Assembly: GCA_021397835.1 (NCBI GenBank)
Contig: JAJFZO010000579.1
Span: forward strand, 1,255,001 to 1,319,000
Reading direction: 5' to 3'
Source of the DNA: Moringa oleifera
Taxonomy: Eukaryota; Streptophyta; Magnoliopsida; Brassicales; Moringaceae
DNA length: 64,000 nucleotides
Program-made: the position numbers and the translations under genes
Notes under the pieces: model-generated
Seen by the model: the letters and a program-made list of their open reading frames with translations, nothing else
Database searches by the model: none
What the model was told of the DNA's origin: nothing
Shown: positions 40,081 through 53,270 of the stretch, piece after piece
How positions within the stretch are numbered: the stretch's first letter is position 1
Layout: each line of letters opens with the position of its first letter

Positions 40081-42996
40081 AGTTATGGATAAAATATTAT
40101 ACGGTTTTAATAATTAAAATAATATCATTTATCTTCTTTTTATCTGAAATTAGGTTTCAAATTCGATTTGAAAAGAAACTTAATATGTTTATTAAATAAT
40201 TATAATATTAACTTATTAAATATACAACACATAATAATTTAATAAAAATTAATTATTAATTTTTAAATAAATACCATTTCAAATCAAATTTTTTTAATCA
40301 AATTTTTAATTTCAAAACGTATTCAAATAAATTTTAATATTTTAATTTTATCTTAACTAAATTTTATTAAAAAATTTAAACATCTAAAATATTTAAATTA
40401 AATATATTTTACAATAAATATTAACTTATAATTTTTTTACATATGTAAAAAAATATTCAAACTGTTATCATAACAAATTTAAATTTTTTTAAATATCTAA
40501 AATATTTTTTTAAAAAAATATACCATCAAAAATTTTAAAAATACATAAAAATAATTAATTAATTAAAAAATTAAATTTAATAAATAAAATCAAAATAAAA
40601 TATAAAATCTATTTAATTTTAACCATTTCAACAATAAAAAATTATTAAATTTCTACAATTATTTTAAATCAAAATTTAATTTAAAATTTTAATTGATATT
40701 TATTTTTAATTTTTTTATATATTATTATTTAAATTACAAAAATATCCTTTTAAGTTTTTTACCGAAAAGCCCAATATGAGATCAAATTAGTAAAAGATCT
40801 CTGTCTCATCGTGACACTTTATCTTTGCACACCTAATTCAATTTACTATTTCTTGATGCTCAATACAAAAATTCACCAAACATAATGAATTCACAATCTT
40901 CTTTCTTCAAACAAATTTACCAGAAAAAAAAAAAAAACACCTGATAATGAGAACCATGCCAATTCTTTAAGCTTCAAAACTTCTGTGGCCACAGGGAGGG
41001 GAGAAAAAAGAATCATGCGCGCTAAATCAATCCCCTTTAAGCAATATGGAAACGATATAACAAAATACATTGCCAAGCCACCACAAGTGCCTTCAGCGAA
41101 GCATAAGGTGCCAGCTTTTCAGCAGAAGCACAATAAGTTCATACGGTTTCAAAGAGACTGCAGAAGCACTAACAAACTCATTTTACAGTAAGGAACCCGA
41201 TACATTTGCACTTTCACACCTTACTCTGTCAACTATCGGAATCATAATACTTTTGCTTTTTCATAAGAACTATGAGAACCACGATAGAAAATGGTAAAAT
41301 GTATCTCACATGACTTTCAGAAACCTTTATCAAGTGGTTCCTCTTCATCAAAATAATTTTCGCATGCAAGTGGCATAAGCTAATTTTCGCATGCAACTTG
41401 CAGGTAGTCTACTAGAGTAGAAGTATTCCTGATAGCAGGAAAAGATAACCATTAAAATAGTTGCTTAACCGCAGACAACCACACAATTCCATTTCATTTG
41501 GGGGACAAAGTTTCACCTCTTGAAATATTAATAAGTTTTTTTTCCTCAAGTTTTGCAGTGAAAAAGTTTGAAACAGTGCAAATTAAAAACAGAAATGGTT
41601 CTCATTTCCCTTCCTTGGACCTCATTCATAAATCTAAGATGAGAAATGAGGACATTAGACTTAAACAACCCATGCAAAACATTATATATTGAAGTACTAT
41701 ATCTTTTCTTTTTTTGATAACCGTGATATTCATCGGATTCCCTGTCTTTCTCCAGGTTGAGGCTCAATCCGACTAATCCACAGGACCTGATGTGTGATGG
41801 AAACAAGCCCCATCCCTAGACAGGTTAGCACTTCAGTAGGGAATAGAAAGCTAGCCTCTTTTAGCCTTTTGTTCGTCCTTAACCACTAAGCTACACCCAC
41901 TTGGATACTGAAGTACTAAGTTACTATTCTTTAGTTGCCTTGATTGACTAATTTATGATTTAAAAAAACCATAATGGCATGTATGCTTTCCATTTTTGTT
42001 TTTCGGGTGGCAAAGGCAATAATGGGCATAAGTATATCCCAAGCTTTCTTTGTGAATGGTACTACAAACCTTAAAGTAGAATTCTGAGCTATTAAGCCAA
42101 GCATCCTTGAATGCTTTCCTTTTTCCTCTTCAGTACCTTATGTGACATTTGCATTTACAGCCGCGTTACCTCCCAAGTTTCTAACAGTATTTTATGCAAT
42201 CATGTTCTCTTACTCAACTTGAAAACTAGAGCACTCAACATTGATTTGAACATAAATCATTTCTTCATCCCAGTCCAAACCACTTAACCACCCTTACGCC
42301 ACCACTAGACTGCGTTTCAACTGGTAACCGTTACTTTGTCTCACAGAAAGATGTGTCATTTAGCTTTTCAAAACAATCCCCAGCTTCTTAAATCATCTCT
42401 ACTGACACTCAATATCAAAAGTCAAAGCCACTTTCTATTCTTGTCCAAGAAATACATGTCTGCCGGTAAAATTATAGACGATCCCCTTTAGGATCAAAGG
42501 ATTCCACCGAATTTGGGTATGATTGTATGTGCGATAGCATATTCCATACCAGGGATATGAACAAACCAGATTATTGCAATTGCTCAAGATACCATTTTAG
42601 CTTCTAGGTAGCTTCTAGTTAGCTTGTAGAATCTATTTCTTAGTTCAAGAAGATCCCTCTAAAACTCCATTCAACTTAGTATGACACAATCAAATTAAGG
42701 AGAACAATTACAACCATGCAGGTAGACAAATAGTTGCAACTAACTTGAAGTAAGCTGTATATTCTCCTTGTGCGATTCCATGTAATTTAAATTCACCATA
42801 CTGTGTAGTCTGATGGCATCTTGAAAAGAAAGATGTTCGTTTTAAGATTCGTCCCTCGCTAATGATGATAAGAAGAACCAGATCAATTCCAATTTCTTCT
42901 TAACTTTAAGACAAGCAGTCAATGCAAGCATAGCCAAAGTTTTGCACAACAGATCAGAAAAGAAAACAAAATATCAGGCAGAATGCAAAATAATCT
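40080..42996. other. Intergenic: AT-rich repeat, then 3' flank of the p32-family gene with a SINE
   Basis: Bases 40080-40770 are the AT-rich family. From 40800 on composition is normal but no coding exon was recognised. It may contain long 3' untranslated sequence of the minus-strand gene. The SINE at 41700-41904 is the only identified element. Confidence 0.4.
41700..41904 (-). mobile_element. tRNA-derived SINE with target-site duplication
   Basis: The minus strand starts TTGGA/AAGTGGGTGTAGCTTAGTGG, with an A-box-like TAGCTTAGTGGT, and ends GGTTATC followed by an A-rich tail with a G interruption. It is bounded by a 14-base duplication: atattgaagtacta at 41686-41699 and atactgaagtacta at 41905-41918. 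The length of ~205 bases fits a plant SINE. The internal B box is degenerate. Confidence 0.75.
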
Positions 42997-45123
42997 CTAT
43001 TTCTTCTCAATATAAGATCTGACAGTTCCCATCCATCTAATAAACTCAGTCTTATCTTTGTTCTTCATGTATTGATGCAAGAAAACAGCAATATCATCAT
43101 TTATACCTCTTTCCTCTAAGAAATCATAAAGCGAATCTTGCAGCTGGTCATCCAATTCCCTGTAAACAACCAGACAGAAACCCTGATTTAAATGACCACA
43201 AAAAACAAAACATTAAGAGATAATAATGACATTTGGACTCCTAGAAAGGGAGAGGAGGAGAATAAGATCCGGATTCCAATATATGCAGCTTTTGTAATAT
43301 TTAAACATTTGAATAAATGACATAGATCTAGCCAATATCACATTAAGTGCATTGGACTACGTTCAATCAAATCCAAGTAATAACATAATTGGACTTTCAT
43401 TTGATTTGGACAAACAAGGTGCCTAAAGAAAAAGAATAAAATTAACATACTTGAATTCAGGACCAACATAGGGCTGAGCTGGTATCTTATCTTTTCTACG
43501 TATGAAAAGCTTTGTAATCTCTATGCTATCTGGCCAAGCTGAACACATTATCTCCAAGACTTCATCATCGTCACCCTTACAGATATTGACAATAAATGTT
43601 ATGTGAAGCTCAACATCTTCCCCTAAACGGCCACCAGATTTTGAAGCAGGAACGGACCCATCAAACATGGTTGCTTCAATTTTAATATCTTCATTCTGCC
43701 CAAACTTTCTTTTCAAACTAATCCATTGCTCTCCTGGCCGGTCATCAATAGCGAATGAGCCAAATTTTGTTACAGGCTGCAATAATTACAGTCAGAATGC
43801 AAAATTCAAAAGTGCCATAAATTTTTTATTTTTCTTTTATAAATGGAAAATTTCTTTGAACATGAAAATTTTCTATGATGATTTTTTTTTTTCATTAGAA
43901 ATTTTTCTGTAATTTTTCATAATCTTTGAAAGCTGAGAAAAGTAAGGATGAGAGAAGATATAGTTCTCAATACATTTTTCATGTTTGGATAGGCAAAGTA
44001 ACAAAGTTACACTCCAAGAAACCCAAGTGTTTTGTTGCACTATGCTCAATCAAGTGGAAGTTCTCGATTTTAAAGATCCCGAGTAAAAAATGATAAATTA
44101 CAGATAGTTAACTTTAGTTCACTGGCATTATCCCATCAATCAAATGGAGTATAACCTTGACATATAACAAGATCTATTTCCTATTCAGTTTCACCAAAAA
44201 GTTAGAGAAAAACTGGTCTTTTTTTTTCGTATAATCGATCTCAGAAATGAATTTGATGGAATCGGAAGATATATTTTTCTAAAGAATTCAAAAAAAGGAT
44301 CCCAAATTCTATGCACTCTTAAGCTCTACTCCATACTTTAAACGTTAAAACCTCTGTTCCCCCCTCCCCCCTTTTCTGTAGACATTATGTAATTTTCAAA
44401 AAACCCATTAATAGCATGCACATTCATGTCTTATTCTAATTTCCAGATAAGTCGATATGCTGCTTCTGTAGAAAATTAATTATGAGAAGCTCATTAGACA
44501 AGCATATCTGCACATAGTTTTGAACTTTCAAATGGTGAGCAAACGAAGTACTCCTCTGTCTGCCTGGTATTTCATCAAACACTACAATTTACCTAGACGA
44601 GGGCCAATGGACAATGGTTTATGACAAACCCACATCACAAATCCAACTTGTAAAGGCAATCTAACAGTTCATCTCTCAGTTATCAAAAACATATTATTTT
44701 AAATAAAAGAGAAAGGCTGATCAGGTTTAATTCTTCAATATTAACAACATGTTTCTTATATTATCTGGTCGCCCTATTCCAAACTTGAGAAACCAAGCAC
44801 AAAATAACTGAAAATAAAAGAAAGGAAAAATATAAGGGATATAAAGCAAATAGCAGATAAGAGAGACAGAGGACCTCTTTGGGAGGGAAGTGATCAAGTT
44901 CGTACTGGATCTCGTTACGGATGAGCCTCAACATGTTACTTTCAAACGCCGATTTGCGCATATCCGATATGTAACCCCTATTTGTGGTTTGAGAGATTGG
45001 GTTCATGAAGAAAAGAGGGTATTGCTTCCCATGAAGCGAGATGACGGGACTTCCTCGATGAATTAGATTTTTAGGGGGAGAAACAACAAGAATTCTTCTT
45101 AGAGATCTGAGTAAACAAGCCAT
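42997..45123 (-). CDS. Mitochondrial p32/MAM33-family acidic protein, 3 exons
   Basis: A mitochondrial matrix protein of the p32 (MAM33, 'mitochondrial glycoprotein') family. Minus-strand exons 45123-44875, 43776-43451 and 43159-42997 join in frame to 245 residues. The amino end (MACLLRSLRRILVVSPPKNL) is basic and Ser/Leu-rich, as in a mitochondrial presequence. Then comes an amphipathic helix (ESNMLRLIRNEIQYELDHFPPKE, ~60-83), a beta-rich core (VTKFGSFAIDDRPGEQWISLKRKF ... EDVELHITFIVNICKGDDDEVLEIMC ... PYVGPEFKELDDQLQ) and the carboxyl helices (FLEERGINDDIAVFLHQYMKNKDKTEFIRWMGTVRSYIEKK). This matches the plant At2g39795-like group. The exact role is unsettled; proteins of this family are trimeric matrix factors linked to respiration. 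An upstream in-frame ATG at 45204 is less likely because it precedes a hydrophobic, leader-like stretch. Introns are GT-AG. Confidence 0.9.
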
Positions 45124-46121
45124 TAACGGGGACAGCAGAGATAAGTACAGTGTAGGGTTTAAGGTAACATGGAGCGATGGGAAGAAGAAGAAGCAGATTT
45201 TCAAGCAGGGTTTTGGGTTTTACCATTTACTTAGAAAGCAAATTAGTTTCACAAAAACATTAAAATAGAGGAAAGAATCAAGAAGAGGGCCAACGGCCGA
45301 TCACTGCTACAGAATGGAGAGGTTGGGCAACGCAGCCCACTTAGTGATTTTATGGGCTATACCATCACAGAATAGGTTGATGAAATATAAGGCTTTAGTA
45401 CATGGTAGTCTTTAAACAGAGTATTCATAAAAACCTCTATTCCTTCTGGATTTGCAAGGATGAATAGGACCCTGCGGATAGATTTTTTTAAACCTGTTCT
45501 CTTGTTTCAAATCGGCGAAGTTGTTTACTGCAAAATCAATTAAGCTAATGAACCTGCAGAACAGAAAACTCCAAAGTGCTGCCATAGGCAAGGACTAGTT
45601 TGTTCAGTCTCAACAATAGGCTTGCCTTCTGAATCAGAATAATAGTATTTAGTTTTCACAATCTGTTCAAAGTGCTCCAAACTCTCGATCAAATGGATTA
45701 TGGTAACTATCATCCTACTGCATCAGACAATAAACCAAACTGTTTAGTTCAATCAAAGATGACACATTCCATGACGTGTGATGCAGTCAAGCAGAGTGAA
45801 CTCATAAAATATCCCATATATTCCAAGGACAAAAGGAAAACAAGAGAATCAACGATTTGGCTTATGCATACATACATCCACTTCTAAGCCTTTAAGTTTA
45901 TGTACCTAGTTGTGTCACCTATGCCAATCCAAAAAGACCAAGCACCCACTGGAACCTCAGGCAAAATGGGCTGGTAAATGTGTAGCAAGAGTTTACTCAG
46001 AAAAAAAAAAATCTTGAAGAGTTCCTCCAGAAGCTATCTTCATGTAATATAGAGGCTTTCTATCATCCAGTCATGCTGAGAAGATCCTGCATTTCTCTTC
46101 ATGTATTAGAGAGGTTTTCTG
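45124..46121. other. Intergenic between p32-family gene and the next minus-strand gene
   Basis: The left part (to about 45400) is the p32 gene leader and promoter. The right part is probably the 3' untranslated region of the gene ending at 46122. No other gene is supported. Confidence 0.45.
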
Positions 46122-49100
46122 TCATCCAGCATTCCTAGAAGACCCTTCATTTTGGTTCTTGCCCTTCTGATCCCACTTGGAAGCATCAAGAATTGGTGTC
46201 AGTGTACCTGTCTTCCCTTGATTCAAAGGTGGTGTTTGCTCAATAGATTTCTGTTTACTCAGTTGCTCTTTCTCTGCAGAACTACTTGACTTAGATTTAT
46301 CGCAAATGTCCCTCGGTTCAGTCACTGCCAGCTGTTTTTTCTTACTATTATCTTCCTGGTTTTTTGTTATATCACTGCCTGATTGTTTCTTTGATTCAAC
46401 CACAATTTCCTTCACAGCCTCCTCTAATTTATCCAGTCTCACTTTCACCTCTTGCAGCTCTGGATCAGATCCTTTTTCTTTTTCTTTCCTGGCATTTAAC
46501 TCTTCCTCTTTTGCTTTCTCCTCTTCTTCTCGCTTCTTTTTCTGCTCCAGCTCCTACAAGTGGGAAAAAATTAAGGAACCATCAACTAAGGCAAGCCTAG
46601 ATGAGAAGGAAAGGCTGCTAAGCCTAAGAAAGAGGACAAAAATGAGCAATATCTGGTTCCCACAGTGTTTTAAAACAAATTCTTACTCACGATGGAGAAA
46701 TTGTAAATCAACATGAACCACCGAGCTAGTGAATCTACAATAGTGAGTGTACAAAATAAAAAACAACGGGATATCAATGATATTGATAATGCAATTTCCC
46801 TATGCAAAAACAATGCAATAACCCAATTGAAGAAATAATAGTATCAAACTTGGTATGATTGCTTGGCCAGGATGTAAGCTGATATATGTGTTTTTGTGCA
46901 TGCTCAAGAATGCAGTTTGAATCTGTTGTATGATAATCAGGCTGTCTTTAGGATGGACATGAGTAGAAGGTATGGTCCTCTGGAAAACTTGAAGAGATGC
47001 ATTCATATAACATTCTTCTTTATTTTTCTTTTTCCCTTTTTCTTCTTTGGGTTCTTGAGAAAGGAGTAGATTAACACTAAACACTTCAAACGCAAAAGCA
47101 TCATGGAGAGAAAATTTTAACAAGTTTAGTCAAATCACATTGGTATAATATAGTACAATTAGCATTCGGACAGGGGAAAAAGGCAGAAGAGAGAAAAAAA
47201 TAATAATAATCATCCTGGAAAGAAGGGGGTTAGCCAGGGCCAGGGAGAGGGAGATGAGGGGGTGGGTGGGGGAGCGCCTTGAAATTATAAAATAGGTACA
47301 CTACAAATAATCTTATTATGTGTTAACATAAACAACTATATAGAAGTGAATAGTACATGAACAGTGAGCATAACCAAGATATGTTCCAGTAAGTATAAGA
47401 TAATGACAGAAGTCCATTGAAGGGGAAAGTATCATAAATATTGGACAAGAAATTTTTCTAACCGCTTCCATTTTCCTCATCTCATAGCGAGCATACTGAG
47501 CGACCAAGTATACAGCTGTTATAGAAACTGTGATTTAGATAGCAGCACTGAAAATGTGACGTTGTAGACATAAAATAAGGAGTATGTTAAATTCATGAAT
47601 TATGGTACCCAATGAAGGCATGCAGGCAAAGAAGAGTTGTACCAGATGGAAATCGATCCTGGCACAAAATAAACACGTGTAAAAGTATATTCAAGAAATT
47701 GATGACACGATTTTAAGTAAAAATACAGTAAGATAGTCATATGACTGGACACCCCTGGGAATTCTTTCAACATGTTCATGTGCACGCAATAGACACTTTG
47801 TAACGAGTGACTAGTCATCTGGGAACTCAAGGACACAAGATGAACATTGATTATGTGTCAAACTGACCACATGTTTAATTTGTACTCTGATTAGAAGCTA
47901 AATACAGTCCATATATTCCTCAATCAGATGGAGACTTAAAAATATGAATTAAAAAACTAAAAGATTGCAATGATGATAATTGATTTTGTAGATTAGAAAT
48001 AAGATGCCATTATAACCAATTGGCTTTCCGTGATATATTCTTGTAGATTATGTATATTTCATATGTGGAAATACAAGTTCAGACCCATATGTCAGGGCCG
48101 AGTGCATGTAAAAGCACACCAAGAAATAGAGCTATAAACAACTTCCATCATTAGATTCTATATATATATATATATATATAGACATTTAATACTAGATTGG
48201 CACTAGACTAATCAACCATTTTAGTAGTTCACTCATCATATTGTTTGCACATGTTGTCAACATTGTTGGTTGGCTCACAAGCACAAGTACAAATTGACCT
48301 CATGCTTTGCGTTCATTGGTCATAGGTCAGCCCTATTGACATACATCATAAATCCTAAAAGTTTTTCAAGAGTACTACAATAATAAGAATTCAATGGAAG
48401 CACAGTGAAGGAAGGGGCACCAAATTAACAATCAAGGGAATGCAGTGACCCAGACTGCTCATGATACTGACAACAATATTTTGTAGTCGTAAGAGCAGAA
48501 TCTAACTGTCATTACTAAGTTCCTAACATGTGAAGTATGTATTCAAGCAGATAAAATGGATTTAGTATTATTATTACTCCTCAAGTAGATTGCAAAATAA
48601 AAATCTGAAAAGATTATAAGCTGCTAGTGTTCAGGTGCTTTGAATAGTGTATCCTCATACGTGTGAACCTTAAGGAAAGAATAAAATGGTTCTTTCATCA
48701 TATCAATGCAACACTTCCAACCAGAAATGCTTGACTCTTCCCCAGAGCCTTGGTCCTTCATTTCTTTGTCCACATTTTCTTATGACTTCTCCCTGTCACC
48801 TCCGTGTCTAATGTTTCACACGCTGCATCCATTTCTCATGTTAAGACATTTTCAACATCCTCAGTTTTTTCTATGCTATGTGTCTCATTTGCATAATTTG
48901 TGAGTATCATATGACCTTCAGATGCATAAGATGTTGCCTCTATGTTTATTCGACTTAAATAAGCGCAATTCAGTTCCAGTTCAGTTAAGTATGGAAAATG
49001 TTACACATACACACACACTCTTAAGAGCACGAGCACACTCACCCACCTGTATGTGTCTGGGTGCATGAGGGCTTGTGTGAAAAAGAATGTACTTATCCTA

Positions 49101-49687
49101 TAAAATACAGACACATTTAGTACTATGTAGGTGTTCTAAAAGAAAAGTGTTCCACAAGATATTCCATGATAGTTTTGACATGTTCAGATTGTTCATAATA
49201 ACTAGACAATTTTAAATATAACTCAAAACAGAAGGGATTTGAGTGTTCAATTTTTGCACACAACACAGGAGGACTAACAAAGAGGAAGTATTTAAGCACC
49301 AATGAGATAAAAACGAGAAGGCAAAACATGTTCGATAAAATGCCTGAAAGAAACCCAGACAATACTCTACCGAATACACAACAGCAAGCAAACAAACGCA
49401 TAACAATTCAAGGATAAAGAGAGTAAACAAGTAAATTTTTAAAAAAGATACCCAAACTTCTTTTTCTTCGGCGGATCAGTGAAGAGGATCTTGGCGGCAG
49501 TCATAAAGTCGAGCTTGTCCAATTGCCGATAGGTCTCGTCGTAGTTGCCGACACTCGATACAAGCTCATTGCTGTTGTTACTGGTGCTGCTTCTGCTCGA
49601 TTTTGTGTGATTGGAGCAAAATGCTCTGGTTTCTTGGAGCTTGAACCGGGTCCTGAAACGGACCCAGGAAGCTCTGGAGCGAAACAT
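46122..49687 (-). CDS. Probable mitochondrial protein with membrane segment and Lys/Glu coiled coil, 4 exons, unrecognised
   Basis: I do not recognise this family by name. Minus-strand exons 49687-49452, 47658-47609, 47515-47463 and 46553-46122 join in frame to 256 residues. The amino end (MFRSRASWVRFRTRFKLQ) is rich in Arg and Ser without acids, like a mitochondrial presequence. Residues ~80-95 (DFHLVQLFFACMPSLAVYLV) form a hydrophobic, probably membrane-spanning segment made by two tiny exons. After YARYEMRKMEA comes a strongly charged helical run (ELEQKKKREEEEKAKEEEL, ~113-131) and a second heptad-like stretch (VKVRLDKLEEAVKEIVVES, ~147-165). A Ser/Lys/Gln-rich disordered tail completes it. 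The arrangement suggests an organelle membrane protein with a coiled coil facing one side. Introns are GT-AG and phases agree, which supports a real gene. Intron 1 is 1,793 bases. Confidence 0.75.
48162..48180. repeat. (TA)n microsatellite
   Basis: About nine TA repeats inside intron 1 of the unrecognised mitochondrial-type gene. Confidence 0.85.
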
Positions 49688-52600
49688 CTTTCAAAGTTGG
49701 CACAACACATCGATGGGCATTGCCATTGCACGAATTTCAGAAGTTTCCAGAAATTGCCCGTCGTTATCTAAAAACCCCAAATTACCCTTGATATTTATGC
49801 CAAATTCCTCATGACACCCCTAACAAATTTATTAATAAGCATTGGTAAAATTGGAGTGAGAAATTAGAAATATTTGATATGAATGCATAAAATGTTTTAA
49901 ATTTTGTATCGAATATTTTTTAATATATATTATTTTTATATCATATATTTTTTATTTTTATATTATGATTATCAAGATTAATATTTTCATTTTTTATAAT
50001 ATAATTAAAAAACTATAAATCTAAAATCTTTTGAAACCACTTGCCACTTATTATTATATTTGTCTATGCTTAATAACTTGTGAATGTAATGAATGGTAAA
50101 AAAAAATATTTACATTTTTTATTTTAGAAAAATTAAATTAATTTTTAATTAAACATTTTTCTACAAATATATACTTTAAACTAATTTATTTCCATATTTT
50201 GGACTTAAGTTTCTTTTGAGCTACTTCTTGGGTGTTTAATACATGTATATGATGGATATCAAGGAATCCTTAGAAATTTAGTGCTATCAATTAAATTTTA
50301 ATATTTTAAAAAATAAAAAATTATTTTAATATATTAATTTGATTTTAAATTATATCTTGATCAAAACAATTTTGAAAAATTTATAAAAATTATTATTAAA
50401 ATATCTAAAAAATAACTTAAATAAATTTTAAGCTTCATTTCGAGTTCATATTTTAAATTTAAATTAATTTTTACTATTAATTTTTTAAAAGTATTTTTGA
50501 AGATTGAAATAATAGCTTGAATATTTTCTATGTAAAAAAATTCAGGTCAAAATTTGTTGCACAAGATCTTTGGTTTGAATGTCTTCAAATTTTTAATTTT
50601 TTAATAAAATTTAATTTGATCAAAACTAGTAAATCAAGTTTAACTGATAAATTTTTAAATATAAAAATTTGTTTAATAATATCACATAAATATAAAAAAT
50701 TATAATATTTATTTCAAAATTAAAAATAATTTTATATAATTAATCATATATTTTAATGGATTACATGATGGATCAGGCTATAACGAGGATCTTGAAATAC
50801 GATAATTTCATTACTTAAATGATCTTATGGCATTAACATATTTCTTATGTTATTATAAATTCTCAAACATTAATTAACATGTTTGATACATTATGAAAAT
50901 TCATGGTATTGAATATATATTTTTAAAATTAACTTTCATAACATTAAAAATGTTAAAAACTAATTTTATGGATCTTAAATTATTTTAAACATAATCAAAA
51001 TTTATAATTTTATTTTAAAGTTTATAATAATTAAAATTAAAATAGTTATTTAACTTTAATTAGGTTAAAAAGATAAGATGCAATAAAAAAATTAAAGGTA
51101 ATATTATCCATAATTTCTTTAAAAATACTATTTCATAGTAATTGTCACGGGTTCATAATTTTATATAACGGGATTTGCTCTCAAATTAAGTTTCTTTTTT
51201 ATGTTTAACACATTAATCAATCTTATTTAATCATGTCGCACTTATATGACAACACAAAATCTGATAATAATTTTATATCATTATTATTTTATAAAATAAT
51301 TAAATTATCATACAATAAAATTATTAAATTAATAATATATATAGTAATCACATTTATATAAAATGATCATGATTTAAATTAGATTATCCCAAAAAAAAAC
51401 AACACTAACCCGAAATCATCGATTTATTTCGAAGACAATACACATTCCTCATATAAAAATAAATTCTTAACAAAGAACAAGTTTCTCTAACATTTTGTTT
51501 AGACTTTGTCGATCATATCCTTAGTTCTTTAACTTAACTCTTGATTTTGTCTTTCACTTAATTTTTTTTTTTCATGATCCTAGTGTAACTTTAGGGTTAG
51601 TTCCTTTTTACTCTTGAAATATACATAAATGTTAATCATATAAAAAGTATTTACGTGAATCCCACGCTACAAGCGAGAAAAATTCATGCACAAGAAAGCG
51701 TATAAAGCACTTCTAATTGAAGTCAAACCATTGAAAAAGAAAAAAAAAATCCAAACAAATAGTTCAAATGTCAATGATCTCAATGGGTTCTTATTTTATA
51801 AAGCATTTCTTTACATAAATTATAAAGTTATCTTTATTAATTAAATTTTTTATAAATATATACTATAATCTTAGTAAATATTAAATTATATTTTTATTAT
51901 TAAATTTATTAATTAAGCTTAATTGATTGCATCATAAAATGTTAAACAAAAAAAAAAAACAAACAAATCATCAACAAAGATTACCTTAAATCCAAATATC
52001 CATCATTGTCACTCTTAATTGCAACACATTTATGTCGAATATTTTCATTCACAAATCCAAATCAAATATGCTTTTTTTAATCTAAATATGATCTATGCAT
52101 CACAAAATCTATTTATTAATTTAAATTTTTATTAATCTTTTGAAGAGATATCGATGCATAATAATTAAATAAAATAAAAAGTATAACTTATTTTTAACTG
52201 TGGATAAAAAAATCAAGATATAAGATAACAACTCTTAACATTTTTTACTTAAGTTTTGAAATTGTAAAAGTTTTTTGATTAATTATTTTATAAATAATCT
52301 AAATAAATATTAACCCATAACAATAAAATTTATTATTTGGATAATATTCCATTAAAACTTAAATTTAATCTTATATTATTAATCAAACCCTCATGTTTAA
52401 AAAAGAATAAATCAAATTTTAATCTATCTATTTGATATAAATTAAATCTTAACAAAAAATTTAAAAATTAGATATATTCAAATTAAAAATTTTTATATAA
52501 TAATTTTTGACTTGACATTTTATGTATATATAAAAAAATATTTAAACCATTGTTACAAAAAGTTTCAAAAAATTTTGAGTACTGAAAATTTATATTTTTA

Positions 52601-52890
52601 AATTTATATTATCAAAAATTTTTAAAAATAAAAATTTAAATTTAAATTTAAAAATAGACTAAAATGAAACAAAAGATTCATTTGAATAATTTGAAAAATA
52701 TTTTTAATTTTTATAATTATTTAATGAGTTAAAATATAATTTAAATTAAAATTTGATTTATTATTTTTAAAATATAAAAATATTTGATAATATAAAATAA
52801 ATATTAAAAAAATTATATAATTTTTAAATTTATTTATTAATATAATTAAATTATAAAAATAATTTTATTTAATATTTTTGAAAAATGTAA
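49688..52890. other. Upstream flank, then AT-rich intergenic stretch
   Basis: The first ~150 bases are the leader and promoter of the minus-strand gene. From 49860 the sequence is AT-rich, with repeat-family modules at about 50280-50700 and 52330-52760. No gene is supported. Confidence 0.45.
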
Positions 52891-53270
52891 CATACAAAAG
52901 ATACACGAAACCCGAGCAAACACGGCATGTGGAAGGACAATAGTTAGTTTCCTTGAGACCGAGGGCTTAAGAGTGCTTGCCGGGAGCAAATCATGTCAGA
53001 ATTGTGTGGACCCAGTTGTGTTGCAAAATCTTGGACTGTACTAAAACATTTGACAAAGTTGGGTCCAAGTTAGGTTATCAACCTGCCATCTTAAAGGACA
53101 GGTCTCTGTGACTTTCCAGGGCAAATTACAAGACTTCAAGAGCAAAATCTAAGTTTCACTTTATGCTCACACTCTCACACAATTCCTCCATTTTCCACAC
53201 CAAATTGGACCAATCCCCAACCAACCCTCTCCGTTGTATCTTTGTTTTCTGCTTCTGTTCATATGAATTG
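52890..53270. other. Composition island without a recognised gene
   Basis: About 380 bases of near-normal composition in the middle of an AT desert, with no open frame of note. It may be a promoter-like or decayed transposon fragment. Confidence 0.3.

Noticed and set aside
45124..45204. Upstream ATG for the p32-family protein
   Set aside because: It would add a hydrophobic stretch in front of a good mitochondrial presequence; the internal MACLLRS start fits better.
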